Shown: positions 24,518 through 32,896 of the stretch, in pieces
Numbering within the stretch: position 1 is the first letter of the stretch
Layout of the letters: each line of letters begins with the position of its first letter
Assembly (NCBI GenBank): GCA_023251135.1
Contig: JAHEZJ010000008.1
Span: forward strand, 79,744-143,743
Direction of reading: 5' to 3'
Source of the DNA: Flavobacterium sp.
GTDB taxonomy: Bacteria > Bacteroidota > Bacteroidia > Flavobacteriales > Flavobacteriaceae
DNA: 64,000 nt
Position numbers and translations under genes: made by a program
Notes under the pieces: model-generated
What the model was told of the DNA's origin: nothing
Databases searched by the model: none
Seen by the model: only the letters and a program-made list of their open reading frames with translations

Positions 24518-24892
24518 ATGAATAAAACCGTAGGAAATAATTTAAAAATATTGCGCAAAGCAAAAAGCATGTCACAAGAGCAGGTGGCCGATCATTTAAA
24601 AATTTCTCAGTCTGCGTACGCCAGAATGGAGCGGGGAGAAAGTACTTCGTGGGCTACTCATTTTGATAGAATTTGTCAGGTTTTTGAAATAACTCCTGAA
24701 GAATTGGTTAGAAAAGAGACAGCTGCCGAAAGTTATGGGAGGTTAGTGAACAGCAATCAACGAACTGAACAGCTAATGCTTAGTGTTTATCAGGAAATTT
24801 TAAAGAAATATGAATTGCAGATTGAAGATCTGAAAACTATAGTAAACCATTTAAAGGAAGGCATAAACAAAAAAGGCTTCACGACGAAGTGA
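24518..24892 (+). CDS. XRE-family transcriptional regulator with C-terminal coiled coil (paralogue 2)
   Basis: A 124-aa protein with the same architecture as the gene at 22817: HTH_3 (VGNNLKILRKAKSMSQEQVADHLKISQSAYARMERGES) then a charged helical tail (YQEILKKYELQIEDLKTIVNHLKEG). In-frame ATGs at 24497 and 24509 overlap or abut the promoter. The ATG at 24518 gives an N-terminus (MNKTVGNN) collinear with the paralogue (MNNLVGNK). The two genes bracket a secreted TolB-N/CsgG-like gene. Probably a dimeric DNA-binding regulator; targets unknown. Confidence 0.85.
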   Translation: MNKTVGNNLKILRKAKSMSQEQVADHLKISQSAYARMERGESTSWATHFDRICQVFEITPEELVRKETAAESYGRLVNSNQRTEQLMLSVYQEILKKYELQIEDLKTIVNHLKEGINKKGFTTK

Positions 24893-24942
24893 AACCTTTA
24901 AATGTGCTGAATTGATATAATTAACTTTATAAACAAAGAAGT

Positions 24943-26202
24943 TTAGTCGATTTCTTTGGTCACAATCTGCATTGTTTCGCGGCTTACCTGTTTTAGTAAA
25001 ACGGCTTTGTTTTCCTCTACGGTTTGTGCCGCCTGTTCTGTAAAATGACGAATGGTATACAAAGTCACGTTCTCGCTAAAATCTACTTTGAATTTTTTCG
25101 AAAGGATGGCATTCAGTTCATTGAAGTTTTCAAATTTATCTTCCACACAAACCGAAAAACTAATCGCCGAATTCTGAATCAGATTTACTTTTATTTTGAA
25201 TTGGTGAAACAAGGCAAAAATCTCGCTAATGTTTTCTTCCATTATAAAAGAAAAATCGATAGACGATAATGAAATCAAAAGCTGGTTTCTTTTTACGATA
25301 AAGCAAGGATATTGCGGTTCCAGATCTACACCTTTAGAAACACAGGTTCCTTTTAAAAGCGGATTGATAAAAGATTTTACATATAACGGAATTTCCTTTT
25401 TCTGTAACGGCTGTAAAGTTTTCGGGTGAATTACGGTTGCTCCGTAAAACGCCAGTTCGATCGCTTCACGATAAGAAATCTGGTTCAATAAACTTGCATT
25501 TTCAAAATAACGCGGGTCAGCATTCATAACCCCCGGAACGTCTTTCCAAATCGTAACGCTTTCGGCATTTAGGCAGTATGCAAAAATTCCGGCCGTATAA
25601 TCAGAACCTTCACGACCCAAAGTTGTAGTAAAATTGTTCTCGTCGGCACCCAAAAATCCCTGAGTGATGTTTAGAATTTTACGCGGCACATTTTTACTGA
25701 TGTTTTGTTGCGTAATTTCCCAGTCTACTTCAGCATCACGATAATTGGCATTGGTTTTTATGAAGTTTCTAACATCAAGCCATTGTGTCTGAATGCCCAT
25801 GAAATTCATAAAGTGACTTAAGATTGTAGTCGAAATCAACTCTCCAAAACTCACAATCTGATCGTAAACAAAATTGTAGTTTGGAGATTTATTATGTGCC
25901 AGGAAATATTCTAACTCTGAAAACAATGCTTTTACCGCAGCAAAAACCTCATGTTCTTCGTTTTCAAATAAATCCAGTAAGATTTGATTGTGGTATTTTT
26001 TTATTTCCTGTACCGAAGAGTTCAGCTCTGATGATTTGTCAAAGTAATTTTTGATCACCACTTCAAGAGCATTTGTGGTTTTTCCCATTGCCGAAACAAC
26101 CAAAATGACATCTTCATAACCTACTTTTTGTAAAACGTCGTATACGTTTTTAATTCCTTCGGCATCTTTAACAGAGGCTCCACCAAATTTAAATACTCTC
26201 AT
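24943..26202 (-). CDS. lysC: Monofunctional aspartate kinase
   Basis: A 419-aa enzyme that phosphorylates aspartate, the first step toward lysine, threonine and methionine. MRVFKFGGASVKDAEGI is the ATP-binding start. LGREGSDYTAGIFAYCL and VTIWKDVPGVMNADPR are kinase signatures. The C-terminal 130 residues form ACT-type regulatory domains (FKIKVNLIQNSAISFSVCV). No homoserine dehydrogenase domain is attached. The frame continues 28 codons upstream into a 7-bp repeat array that translates as FGIWDLEFGIWNL, so the ATG at 26202 is the start. It is convergent with the upstream XRE gene. Confidence 0.9.
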   Translation of the reverse strand: MRVFKFGGASVKDAEGIKNVYDVLQKVGYEDVILVVSAMGKTTNALEVVIKNYFDKSSELNSSVQEIKKYHNQILLDLFENEEHEVFAAVKALFSELEYFLAHNKSPNYNFVYDQIVSFGELISTTILSHFMNFMGIQTQWLDVRNFIKTNANYRDAEVDWEITQQNISKNVPRKILNITQGFLGADENNFTTTLGREGSDYTAGIFAYCLNAESVTIWKDVPGVMNADPRYFENASLLNQISYREAIELAFYGATVIHPKTLQPLQKKEIPLYVKSFINPLLKGTCVSKGVDLEPQYPCFIVKRNQLLISLSSIDFSFIMEENISEIFALFHQFKIKVNLIQNSAISFSVCVEDKFENFNELNAILSKKFKVDFSENVTLYTIRHFTEQAAQTVEENKAVLLKQVSRETMQIVTKEID

Positions 26203-26242
26203 TTTGTTATATATACTGTTTTTTATAAAATTCCAATTTTTT

Positions 26243-26284
26243 AAATTCCAAATCCCAAATTCCAAATCCCAAATTCCAAACTCC
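26243..26284. repeat. Degenerate 7-bp-period array
   Basis: Six uninterrupted 7-bp units: AAATTCC, AAATCCC, AAATTCC, AAATCCC, AAATTCC, AAACTCC. The strand opposite reads as GGAATTTGGGATTT. A short form of the same family (two AAATTCC units plus fragments) lies at 42837-42870. It creates an in-frame false N-terminal extension of the aspartate kinase. Confidence 0.7.
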
Positions 26285-26375
26285 AATTTTCCACTAATTA
26301 ATTCGCGCTAATTCGGGAAATTCGTGGCTAAAAAAAAGGGGTCCAGATCATTTTAATCTGTGGCTCAATATGTTT

Positions 26376-26864
26376 TTATAGTTTTTCTAAAAACGAATCA
26401 ATTCCTTTTTCGTCCATTTGAACAACTTGCCAGCCTTCAAGAATTTTTGCTCCCGAATTCTCGTAAAATTTTACGGCAGGAGTGTTCCAGTCCAGTACAT
26501 TCCAGTCAATTCTGCGAACATTATCTCTTTTTCCCTGTTTCATGATTTCGGCATACAGAGCCGATCCTAAACCAGTCCCTCTCATCTTTTCTTTAACGAT
26601 GAGGTCTTCAAGATGTATTGTTTTTCCTTTCCAGGTCGAGAAGCGGTAATAGTACAAAGCAATTCCAACAATTTCTTTCTCATGTTCGTCAGAATCAATT
26701 TCTGCGACAAACACATGAAATAGTGGTTTTTCACCAAAACCATCGCGTACTAAATCCGCTTCTGTGATAACAACAGCGTCTGGTTCTTTTTCGAATATTG
26801 CCAACTCCTGTATTAATCCCAGAACCGATTTCATGTCTTCAGGATTCCCTTTTCTAATATTCAT
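26376..26864 (-). CDS. GNAT-family N-acetyltransferase
   Basis: A 162-aa protein covering a complete GNAT fold: MNIRKGNPEDMKSVLGLIQELA at the N-terminus, GIALYYYRFSTWKGKTIHLEDLIVKEKMRGTGLGSAL with the acetyl-CoA loop R-G-T-G-L-G near residue 98, and IDWNVLDWNTPAVKFYENSGAKI. It resembles the diamine (spermidine/thialysine) acetyltransferase-like subgroup by the DWN..A..FYE motif. The substrate is not known. It sits alone upstream of the aspartate kinase, with about 170 bp of repeat-rich DNA between them. Confidence 0.85.
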   Translation of the reverse strand: MNIRKGNPEDMKSVLGLIQELAIFEKEPDAVVITEADLVRDGFGEKPLFHVFVAEIDSDEHEKEIVGIALYYYRFSTWKGKTIHLEDLIVKEKMRGTGLGSALYAEIMKQGKRDNVRRIDWNVLDWNTPAVKFYENSGAKILEGWQVVQMDEKGIDSFLEKL

Positions 26865-27035
26865 ATATTCTTATTATTAAGTGTTTATTAGCCAAAAAAG
26901 CATTCTTTTATTCGGAACTTTAGGGGTTTAATTAGCAAATATACAATAGTGGCAAACTAACGAAATAATTTTTAAACCATTCTCACAAAAAAAACGATAT
27001 TTGTGACTTAAAAACAAAACTACAACGATTTAGTA

Positions 27036-28043
27036 ATGGAAGAACGCAATAAAACACTGGGAGAGTTTATTATTGAGAACCAAAAAGCATTTCAATATTC
27101 GTCGGGGGAGCTTTCCCGAATTATCAATTCTATACGTTTGGCGGCCAAGGTCGTAAACTATAAAGTAAATAAAGCTGGATTAGTGGATATCATTGGCGCT
27201 GCAGGCGAGCAAAATGTTCAGGGGGAAGACCAGCAAAAATTAGATGTATACGCAAACGAAGTATTTATTCAGACGTTAATTAACCGTGAGATTGTCTGTG
27301 GTATTGCTTCAGAAGAAAACGACGATTTTATTACTGTTCAGGGGAGCGACAACAGTCATAATAATAAGTACGTGATCTTAATGGATCCGCTTGACGGATC
27401 TTCAAATATCGATGTGAATGTATCTGTGGGAACCATTTTTTCGGTTTTTAGAAGAATTACACCTATCGGAACTCCGGTTACAAGCGAGGATTTTTTACAA
27501 CCGGGAGTGAATCAGGTAGCAGCAGGATATGTAATTTACGGAACGTCGACGATGTTGGTATACACCACAGGTCATGGCGTAAACGGTTTTACCTTAAACC
27601 CGGCTATTGGAACATTCTATCTGTCACATCCGAATATGAAATTTCCAAAAAACGGAAATATCTATTCTGTAAACGAAGGGAATTACGTTCACTTTCCACA
27701 AGGAGTAAAAAATTACATTAAATATTGTCAGAGAGAAGAAGAAGACAGACCTTATACTTCAAGATATATTGGAAGTTTAGTTTCTGACTTTCACCGAAAT
27801 ATGATCAAAGGCGGAATCTATATTTATCCAACCAGTTCAAAAGCACCAAAAGGAAAATTGAGATTGTTGTACGAATGCAATCCGATGGCTTTTATCGCAG
27901 AACAGGCGGGAGGAAAAGCAACAGACGGCTTTGGAAGAATTATGGAAATACAGCCAACTGAATTACATCAAAGAGTTCCGTTTTTCTGTGGAAGCTACAA
28001 TATGGTAGAAAAAGCAGAAGAGTTTATGGCAGAAAAGGAGTAA
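27036..28043 (+). CDS. fbp: Class I fructose-1,6-bisphosphatase
   Basis: A 335-aa gluconeogenic phosphatase that converts fructose-1,6-bisphosphate to fructose-6-phosphate. The metal site is intact: SEEND, then [41 protein letters not shown] is the conserved C-terminal segment. Length is standard for the class. A -7-like GATATTTG spans 26995-27004, just before the start. Transcription ends at one of two tandem hairpins at 28065-28102 and 28133-28166. Confidence 0.95.
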   Translation: MEERNKTLGEFIIENQKAFQYSSGELSRIINSIRLAAKVVNYKVNKAGLVDIIGAAGEQNVQGEDQQKLDVYANEVFIQTLINREIVCGIASEENDDFITVQGSDNSHNNKYVILMDPLDGSSNIDVNVSVGTIFSVFRRITPIGTPVTSEDFLQPGVNQVAAGYVIYGTSTMLVYTTGHGVNGFTLNPAIGTFYLSHPNMKFPKNGNIYSVNEGNYVHFPQGVKNYIKYCQREEEDRPYTSRYIGSLVSDFHRNMIKGGIYIYPTSSKAPKGKLRLLYECNPMAFIAEQAGGKATDGFGRIMEIQPTELHQRVPFFCGSYNMVEKAEEFMAEKE

Positions 28044-28064
28044 TCTCCGTTTTTCGTTTAATTT

Positions 28065-28102
28065 AAACCCGACAGGTTTCAAAAGCTGTCGGGTTTCTTT
28101 TT
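28065..28102 (+). terminator. fbp terminator
   Basis: AAACCCGACAG (28065-28075), a ten-base loop, CTGTCGGGTTT (28086-28096), then a T-rich tail. The stem sequence recurs at 28133-28166 and 60506-60533. Confidence 0.88.
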
Positions 28103-28132
28103 GGGTAAATTTTAGATTCGATTAAAAATACA

Positions 28133-28166
28133 AAACCCGACAAGTTTCTAAGAAGCTGTCGGGTTT
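28133..28166. terminator. Second CCCGACA-stem terminator
   Basis: AAACCCGACA (28133-28142) pairs with TGTCGGGTTT (28157-28166). It lies 30 bp beyond the first hairpin and shares its stem. It could serve as a backup for fbp or, in reverse, the end of the convergent TerB-like gene (stop at 28221). Confidence 0.75.
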
Positions 28167-28220
28167 ATATTTTATTTAGTTTTAACGATCAGTCTGAAAA
28201 CTGAAAATTGCGACTGAATA

Positions 28221-28652
28221 CTATTTATGCATATGTTGCATTTCGTAAACAAAAGTGTCACCGTCTACTTTTTTGTCGACTAATGATAATGCTTTTGCAA
28301 TGATATAATTTACGTTGCTTGGTGTAAAACCTAAAGCGATACCTAATTTTCTTAACATCACCTCTTGTTGGTCTTCAAGATGGTGATCAACGTGTACCAT
28401 TCGGGTTAAATCATACAAACGCTCTAAACGCTGTACGTGCAAATAAGGTGGGTTGATAGGATATTTTAATGGGTCGTTAAGAATTTCTTCGTATTCAGTT
28501 TCTGAAATTTCTAAACGTGCAGCCAATTTGTCTAAGAAATTTTTTTCCTCAGGATGCACAATTCCATCGGCTAATGCTACACGAACAATAGCTGAAAAGT
28601 GACCTTTGTTTCTTTGTTTGAATTCGCTATCAAATAAATCTGAAAATGACAT
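28221..28652 (-). CDS. TerB-like (tellurite-resistance-type) helical protein
   Basis: A 143-aa all-helical protein matching the TerB/DjlA-N fold. The hallmark is IVRVALADGIVHPEEKNFLDKLAARL (residues about 22-47), an acidic metal-site motif, followed by LYDLTRMVHVDHHLEDQQ and LRKLGIALGF. TerB domains bind divalent metal and occur in stress-response proteins; no other ter genes are present. It stands alone, convergent with fbp. Resistance to tellurite should not be assumed. Confidence 0.8.
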   Translation of the reverse strand: MSFSDLFDSEFKQRNKGHFSAIVRVALADGIVHPEEKNFLDKLAARLEISETEYEEILNDPLKYPINPPYLHVQRLERLYDLTRMVHVDHHLEDQQEVMLRKLGIALGFTPSNVNYIIAKALSLVDKKVDGDTFVYEMQHMHK

Positions 28653-28824
28653 AATTATGGTTTTTTTTATCCTACAAAGATAATTTTTATTTTAAATTAT
28701 TAATTTTAAAGTTCTCATAAAATTTAACTTAATTTTTATGTGTTGTTTTAGTTTAAGACCGCAATGATTTTTCAAAATAAATCGTAAGTTTACAACCCCT
28801 AATCATTATAATAGTAGTACCCTT

Positions 28825-29418
28825 ATGTCAGAATTTTGGATTTATTTTCAAATAGGATTGAAGCATGTTTTAGATATTAATGCTTACGATCACGTTCTTT
28901 TTTTAATTGCCTTAACAACCCCTTATTTGTTCAAAGACTGGAAACGCATTTTGCTGCTGGTTTCTGTTTTTACAATTGGTCATACATTGGCATTATTGCT
29001 TTCTGTTTACGGAATTATTGCGATAAAAGTCAATACCGTCGAGTTTTTAATTCCGATAACGATTTTAATAACTGCGGTCTTTAATCTCTTTACAGCCGGA
29101 AAGAATTCTAAGAATGATGGTTTGAATTTGGTGTTTTTTGTGACCTTGTTTTTTGGAATTATACACGGACTTGGATTCTCGAATTATTTCAAAACAATTT
29201 TAGGAGGGTCGGCTGGTTCAAAATTACTACCTTTAGGCGAGTTTGCTTTAGGAATTGAAGCGGCACAGCTGGTTGTGGTGTTTGTGGTTTTGATACTATC
29301 GTATATTGTACAAACCGTATTTCGCTTTTCAAAACGCGATTGGGCACTTGTAATGTCGGCTTTCATTATCGGAGTGGTAGTGCCGATGATTATCGAAAGC
29401 CCAATTTGGAACAGATAA
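28825..29418 (+). CDS. HupE/UreJ-family membrane protein
   Basis: A 197-aa integral membrane protein with about six to seven helices. The motif FQIGLKHVLDINAYDHVLFLIAL near the N-terminus, HTLALLL, and GIIHGLGFSNYF contain the histidines typical of HupE/UreJ proteins, some of which transport nickel or cobalt. No hydrogenase or urease genes are nearby, so the metal is uncertain. A TAAGTTTA -7-like element precedes it near 28785. The dCMP deaminase gene follows after 5 bp and the S41 protease directly after that. Confidence 0.85.
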   Translation: MSEFWIYFQIGLKHVLDINAYDHVLFLIALTTPYLFKDWKRILLLVSVFTIGHTLALLLSVYGIIAIKVNTVEFLIPITILITAVFNLFTAGKNSKNDGLNLVFFVTLFFGIIHGLGFSNYFKTILGGSAGSKLLPLGEFALGIEAAQLVVVFVVLILSYIVQTVFRFSKRDWALVMSAFIIGVVVPMIIESPIWNR

Positions 29419-29423
29419 AATAA

Positions 29424-29855
29424 ATGGAGATAAAAAAATTAAATAAATACGACAAAGCTTATCTGAGGATTGCCAAAGAGTGGAGTTTGCTGTCGTATTG
29501 TAAACGAAAGCAGGTAGGTGCTATCATCGTAAAAGACCGGATGATTATTTCGGATGGATACAATGGAACACCATCTGGTTTCGAAAATTGCTGTGAAGAT
29601 GAGGAAGGACTAACCCGTTGGGATGTTCTTCATGCCGAGGCAAATGCAATTCTGAAAGTGGCCAGGTCAACACAATCCTGTGAAGGAGCGACCCTTTATA
29701 TTACACTTTCACCTTGTAAAGAATGCAGCAAATTAATACATCAGTCGGGTATCAAAAGAGTGGTGTATCATGACGGATATCGTGATGATTCCGGAATTCA
29801 GTTTTTAATAAAAGCAGGTGTCGAAGTCGAACATATTCCTGTTTTAGAAGAGTAA
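29424..29855 (+). CDS. Deoxycytidylate (dCMP) deaminase
   Basis: A 143-aa zinc-dependent enzyme that deaminates dCMP to dUMP for thymidylate synthesis. Zinc and catalytic motifs are HAEANAI and PCKECSK. The family segment SDGYNGTPSGFENC lies upstream, and the C-terminus has YHDGYRDDSGIQFL. Length is typical. It sits between the HupE-like gene (5 bp before) and the S41 protease; its TAA is followed immediately by the protease ATG, indicating tight co-expression. Confidence 0.92.
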   Translation: MEIKKLNKYDKAYLRIAKEWSLLSYCKRKQVGAIIVKDRMIISDGYNGTPSGFENCCEDEEGLTRWDVLHAEANAILKVARSTQSCEGATLYITLSPCKECSKLIHQSGIKRVVYHDGYRDDSGIQFLIKAGVEVEHIPVLEE

Positions 29856-31433
29856 ATGAAATTTAATTCAAAATATTTACCAATCGTTATCGGAGCCACC
29901 TTAGCTCTGGGTATAGTTCTCGGAAGCCTGATGAATGCTCCCGCAGACGATCAGCTTTTGGCTAAAAATCACTCCAAAACCAAATTGAATAAGCTGATCG
30001 ACTTTATCAATAATGAATATGTAGACAGCATCAATACAGATTCAATTGTAAACCTTACCGTCGACAATATCTTATCAAAATTAGATCCGCATTCCGTTTA
30101 TATTCCTCCAACAGAACAAGCCGAAGTAGCCGAAAGCATGAAAGGTGATTTTGTGGGGATCGGAATTAATTTTTATATGTACAAAGACTCTGTTGCGATT
30201 ATAAAACCAATTGAGAACGGACCTTCGGCGAAAGCCGGAATAAAATCTGGGGATCGGATCTTATTTGCCGGAAAAACCAAATTGTTCGGACGCAGATTGC
30301 CTTCTGACAGTTTGTTCTCGAAATTAAAAGGATTAAAAGGGTCTGAGATCGAATTAACGGTTTTTAGAAAATCAGAACAGAAGAAACTTAAATTTAAAGT
30401 AAAAAGAGATGTCATTCCGATCAAAAGCGTCGATGCCTCTTTGTTGCTTGGAAATAATACCGGATACATCAAAATCAATCGTTTTGCCGAAACTACTTTT
30501 AATGAGTTTAAAAGCGGTTTGACCAGATTGAAACAAAAAGGAATCGAGTCGCTTGTTATCGATCTTCGCGATAATGGCGGAGGTTATATGGAAGAAGCCA
30601 TTGCCATTGCAGATGAATTCCTCAAAGACAAACAGCTGATTGTTTTTACCAAAAATAAAAACGGGACTACTGAAAAGACCTATGCTACAAAAGCCGGCAG
30701 TTTTGAGACCGGAAAAGTATATGTTTTGGTTAATGAAAACAGTGCATCGGCTAGTGAGATTCTTGCCGGAGCATTACAGGATAATGATCGTGGTACCATT
30801 GTTGGCCGACGTTCTTTTGGAAAAGGTCTGGTACAACGTGAAATGGATTTCAACGATGGATCGGCAGTACGATTAACGGTGGCGCGATACTATACGCCAA
30901 CGGGAAGATCGATTCAAAAGCCTTATAAAAAAGGAAATGATGAATATTTTAAAGAATCTGAAGGCCGAATAAAATCGGGAGAGCTTTATGCGAAAGACAG
31001 TATAAAAGTAGCCGATTCTTTAAAGTTTAAAACGCCAAAAGGAAAAATTGTATACGGTGGCGGTGGAATTGTTCCTGATGTTTTTGTGCCGATAGAAGCA
31101 GAACACGGGAACGAAAATGTAGCCTATCTGTTGCAGACCGGAATTGTGGGGCACTTTGTTTTTGAAGAATTGGATAAAAACAGAGGCGCTTTTGCAGGAC
31201 TTCATTTTAATGAGTTTTTAGCAAAGATGAAAAGCTCTGATTTGTATTTTAAAAAGTTCAAAGCTTATGTTTTGCTGACTGGTTTAGACCTGAAATTTGA
31301 CAAAACCAAAGCTTTGGTAAACCGTTATATCACCGCTGAATTTGCCAGACAATTATACGGTGAATTGTATTACTACGACGTCATTTTAAAGGACGATGCC
31401 ATGATCAAGGCAGTTTTAAGTCCAAAAAAGTAA
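29856..31433 (+). CDS. S41-family carboxy-terminal processing protease (Ctp/Prc type)
   Basis: A 525-aa periplasmic serine protease. An N-terminal signal anchor (LPIVIGATLALGIVLGSLM) is followed by DPHSVYIPP, a PDZ domain (residues about 85-170: GDFVGIGINFYM, PSAKAGIKSGDRIL) and the catalytic domain. That domain has LVIDLRDNGGG, the Ser in VNENSASASEILAGALQD and the Lys in GRRSFGKGLVQ. Such proteases trim C-termini of envelope proteins and degrade misfolded ones. It is directly coupled to the dCMP deaminase stop codon and probably shares its transcript. Confidence 0.92.
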   Translation: MKFNSKYLPIVIGATLALGIVLGSLMNAPADDQLLAKNHSKTKLNKLIDFINNEYVDSINTDSIVNLTVDNILSKLDPHSVYIPPTEQAEVAESMKGDFVGIGINFYMYKDSVAIIKPIENGPSAKAGIKSGDRILFAGKTKLFGRRLPSDSLFSKLKGLKGSEIELTVFRKSEQKKLKFKVKRDVIPIKSVDASLLLGNNTGYIKINRFAETTFNEFKSGLTRLKQKGIESLVIDLRDNGGGYMEEAIAIADEFLKDKQLIVFTKNKNGTTEKTYATKAGSFETGKVYVLVNENSASASEILAGALQDNDRGTIVGRRSFGKGLVQREMDFNDGSAVRLTVARYYTPTGRSIQKPYKKGNDEYFKESEGRIKSGELYAKDSIKVADSLKFKTPKGKIVYGGGGIVPDVFVPIEAEHGNENVAYLLQTGIVGHFVFEELDKNRGAFAGLHFNEFLAKMKSSDLYFKKFKAYVLLTGLDLKFDKTKALVNRYITAEFARQLYGELYYYDVILKDDAMIKAVLSPKK

Positions 31434-31452
31434 TCTTTAATTCTTTTATCAG

Positions 31453-31818
31453 ATGAAAATAGAAACTGTTGTAAATGCTGAGATTGAACTGTTAACGGCC
31501 ATGAAAAATGCAGATCTTCCAACTCTGGAAAACGTACTGCATGATGATTTGCTTTTTAATTTACCGGACGGACAAACGATTACCAAAGAGTTTGACTTGA
31601 ATACGTATCGCTCGGGTAAAATACAAATCGAGGTATTAGAAGCTTCGGATCAGATTATAACCGTAATCAATGATTCTGCTGTAGTCGCGGTAACAATTTT
31701 ACTGAAAGGAAATTTTAATCACAATCCTGTGAGCGGAACTTTTCGATACATCAGGGTTTGGAAACAATTTGAGGAGAATTTAAAAGTGATTGCCGGTAGC
31801 TGCACGCAATTGCAATAA
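31453..31818 (+). CDS. NTF2-like (DUF4440-type) small protein
   Basis: A 121-aa single-domain protein of the NTF2-like fold. An N-terminal helix pair (VVNAEIELLTAMKNADLPTLENVLHDDLLFNLPDGQ) is followed by strands (VIDDS-like INDSAVVAVTILLKG, SGTFRYIRVWKQ). The family includes DUF4440 and SnoaL-like proteins. No catalytic residues can be assigned. It lies 19 bp after the S41 protease on the same strand and may be the last gene of that transcript. Confidence 0.78.
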   Translation: MKIETVVNAEIELLTAMKNADLPTLENVLHDDLLFNLPDGQTITKEFDLNTYRSGKIQIEVLEASDQIITVINDSAVVAVTILLKGNFNHNPVSGTFRYIRVWKQFEENLKVIAGSCTQLQ

Positions 31819-31869
31819 CGGAAGTACTTAATGCTTTAAATCACCCTTTCTTAATCTGAAACTAGCTGT

Positions 31870-32184
31870 ATGAAAAATCTAAAAAGAATAAGCTTGCTAT
31901 TGGCTGTAATGGTTCTTGTTGTTTCCTGTGCTGTTACCAAAAGTAATACTAATACGATTGCAGGTAAAGTAGATGCAATCGAGTCGGGAAAAGATGGTTA
32001 TACGGCAAAAATCTCAACAGACGCCAAAGAGGTGTATTTTGCAACAATCAGTATAGTGAATGTTGGAGGGCCTCAAAATTACAAAACCTTAAAAATAGGA
32101 GATATTGTCTCGGTGAAAGGAGAAATCTGGAAATCGGAAGACGAAAATCATATTAAAGTAACCCAGATCGTTTCGGTAAAATAA
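31870..32184 (+). CDS. Small lipoprotein of unknown function
   Basis: A 104-aa protein with a lipoprotein signal (ISLLLAVMVLVVSC, Cys20). The mature 84 residues look like a small beta-barrel: TIAGKVDAIESGKDGYTAKIST, then KTLKIGDIVSVKGEIW and HIKVTQIVSVK, resembling an OB-type fold. No family name is recognised. It is followed by a strong 19-bp-arm hairpin. It may be co-transcribed with the NTF2-like gene 51 bp upstream. Confidence 0.75.
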   Translation: MKNLKRISLLLAVMVLVVSCAVTKSNTNTIAGKVDAIESGKDGYTAKISTDAKEVYFATISIVNVGGPQNYKTLKIGDIVSVKGEIWKSEDENHIKVTQIVSVK

Positions 32185-32198
32185 AACATAAAAGTTTC

Positions 32199-32261
32199 AA
32201 ACCATTAAGAAATTAAGTTTATCCCGCTTTAAAGCTGGGTTTCTTAATTTCTTAATGGTTT
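32199..32261. terminator. Bidirectional terminator with 19-bp arms
   Basis: AAACCATTAAGAAATTAAG (32199-32217) is perfectly complementary to CTTAATTTCTTAATGGTTT (32243-32261). A partly self-complementary loop (CCCGCTTTAAAGCTGGG) lies between. It stands between the convergent lipoprotein and flavoprotein genes. The arms resemble those of the hairpin at 13290-13340. Confidence 0.75.
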
Positions 32262-32286
32262 TGTATTATTTAACCGTGTGTTTGTT

Positions 32287-32892
32287 TTATCGAATGCTGT
32301 CGTGTGCGTGCGTTTGTACGCCGTTGTTCCATAAAGTAAGGATATCTGTGGCAACAGCTGCACCGCTTCCGGCTGCAATGGCCAATTGGCTTCTCCAGCC
32401 TGCCAAAGTCCCAATAACATAAATACCATCGGCAACTTTGTGGTCGTCGTTTTTAAGCTGGATACGTTGTTTTTCGGGAAGTGCTTTTTTATGAGGTTCG
32501 ATATAGTGCATCAAACCTTCGATGTCAAAAGTATTCGCCGAGCCAATTCCTACGACAATACTTTTGGTTTTATAAGTGTTTTTGTTGGTAGTTACTGTAA
32601 AGTCAGGGTAAGCACCTTCGACTTTAACTACTTTTTCATTTTCGATTTGCGTGATGTGTGGGTAACTGCTGGCCAAATCCTTCGTGCTTTCCAGAAGCAA
32701 ATCAGATCCTAGTTTGCCTGGTGTAATGCCATAAGCATTGTAAAAAATAGCCTCTTGCAGTGAAGAGTTTTTTTGATGTGTAAAAATCCCGATTTTCTTA
32801 TCGGTTGCAAAAACTTTGTTTTTAGCTGATCCCAGAACGAGGGCACAGGACATGCCTGAAACGCCTCCGCCGATAATTAAAACGTCAAACAT
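32287..32892 (-). CDS. Short FAD-dependent oxidoreductase, thioredoxin-reductase-like
   Basis: A 201-aa flavoprotein. The FAD Rossmann motif (FDVLIIGGGVSGMSCALVLG) is at the N-terminus, and IYVIGTLAGWRSQLAIAAGSGAAVATDIL at the end matches the FAD-binding C-terminal motif of the thioredoxin reductase family. The NADPH domain and the CxxC redox pair of true thioredoxin reductases are absent, so it cannot act as one. A reductase or regulatory flavoprotein is possible. The ATG at 32892 lies 4 bp after the stop of the small membrane protein gene, so the two are probably coupled; a longer frame to 32922 would overlap it. Confidence 0.8.
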   Translation of the reverse strand: MFDVLIIGGGVSGMSCALVLGSAKNKVFATDKKIGIFTHQKNSSLQEAIFYNAYGITPGKLGSDLLLESTKDLASSYPHITQIENEKVVKVEGAYPDFTVTTNKNTYKTKSIVVGIGSANTFDIEGLMHYIEPHKKALPEKQRIQLKNDDHKVADGIYVIGTLAGWRSQLAIAAGSGAAVATDILTLWNNGVQTHAHDSIR

Positions 32893-32896
32893 AGTG

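Noticed and set aside
26203-26286. A 28-codon N-terminal extension of aspartate kinase
   Set aside because: It is a translation of the AAATTCC/AAATCCC array; the kinase homology begins exactly at the ATG at 26202.
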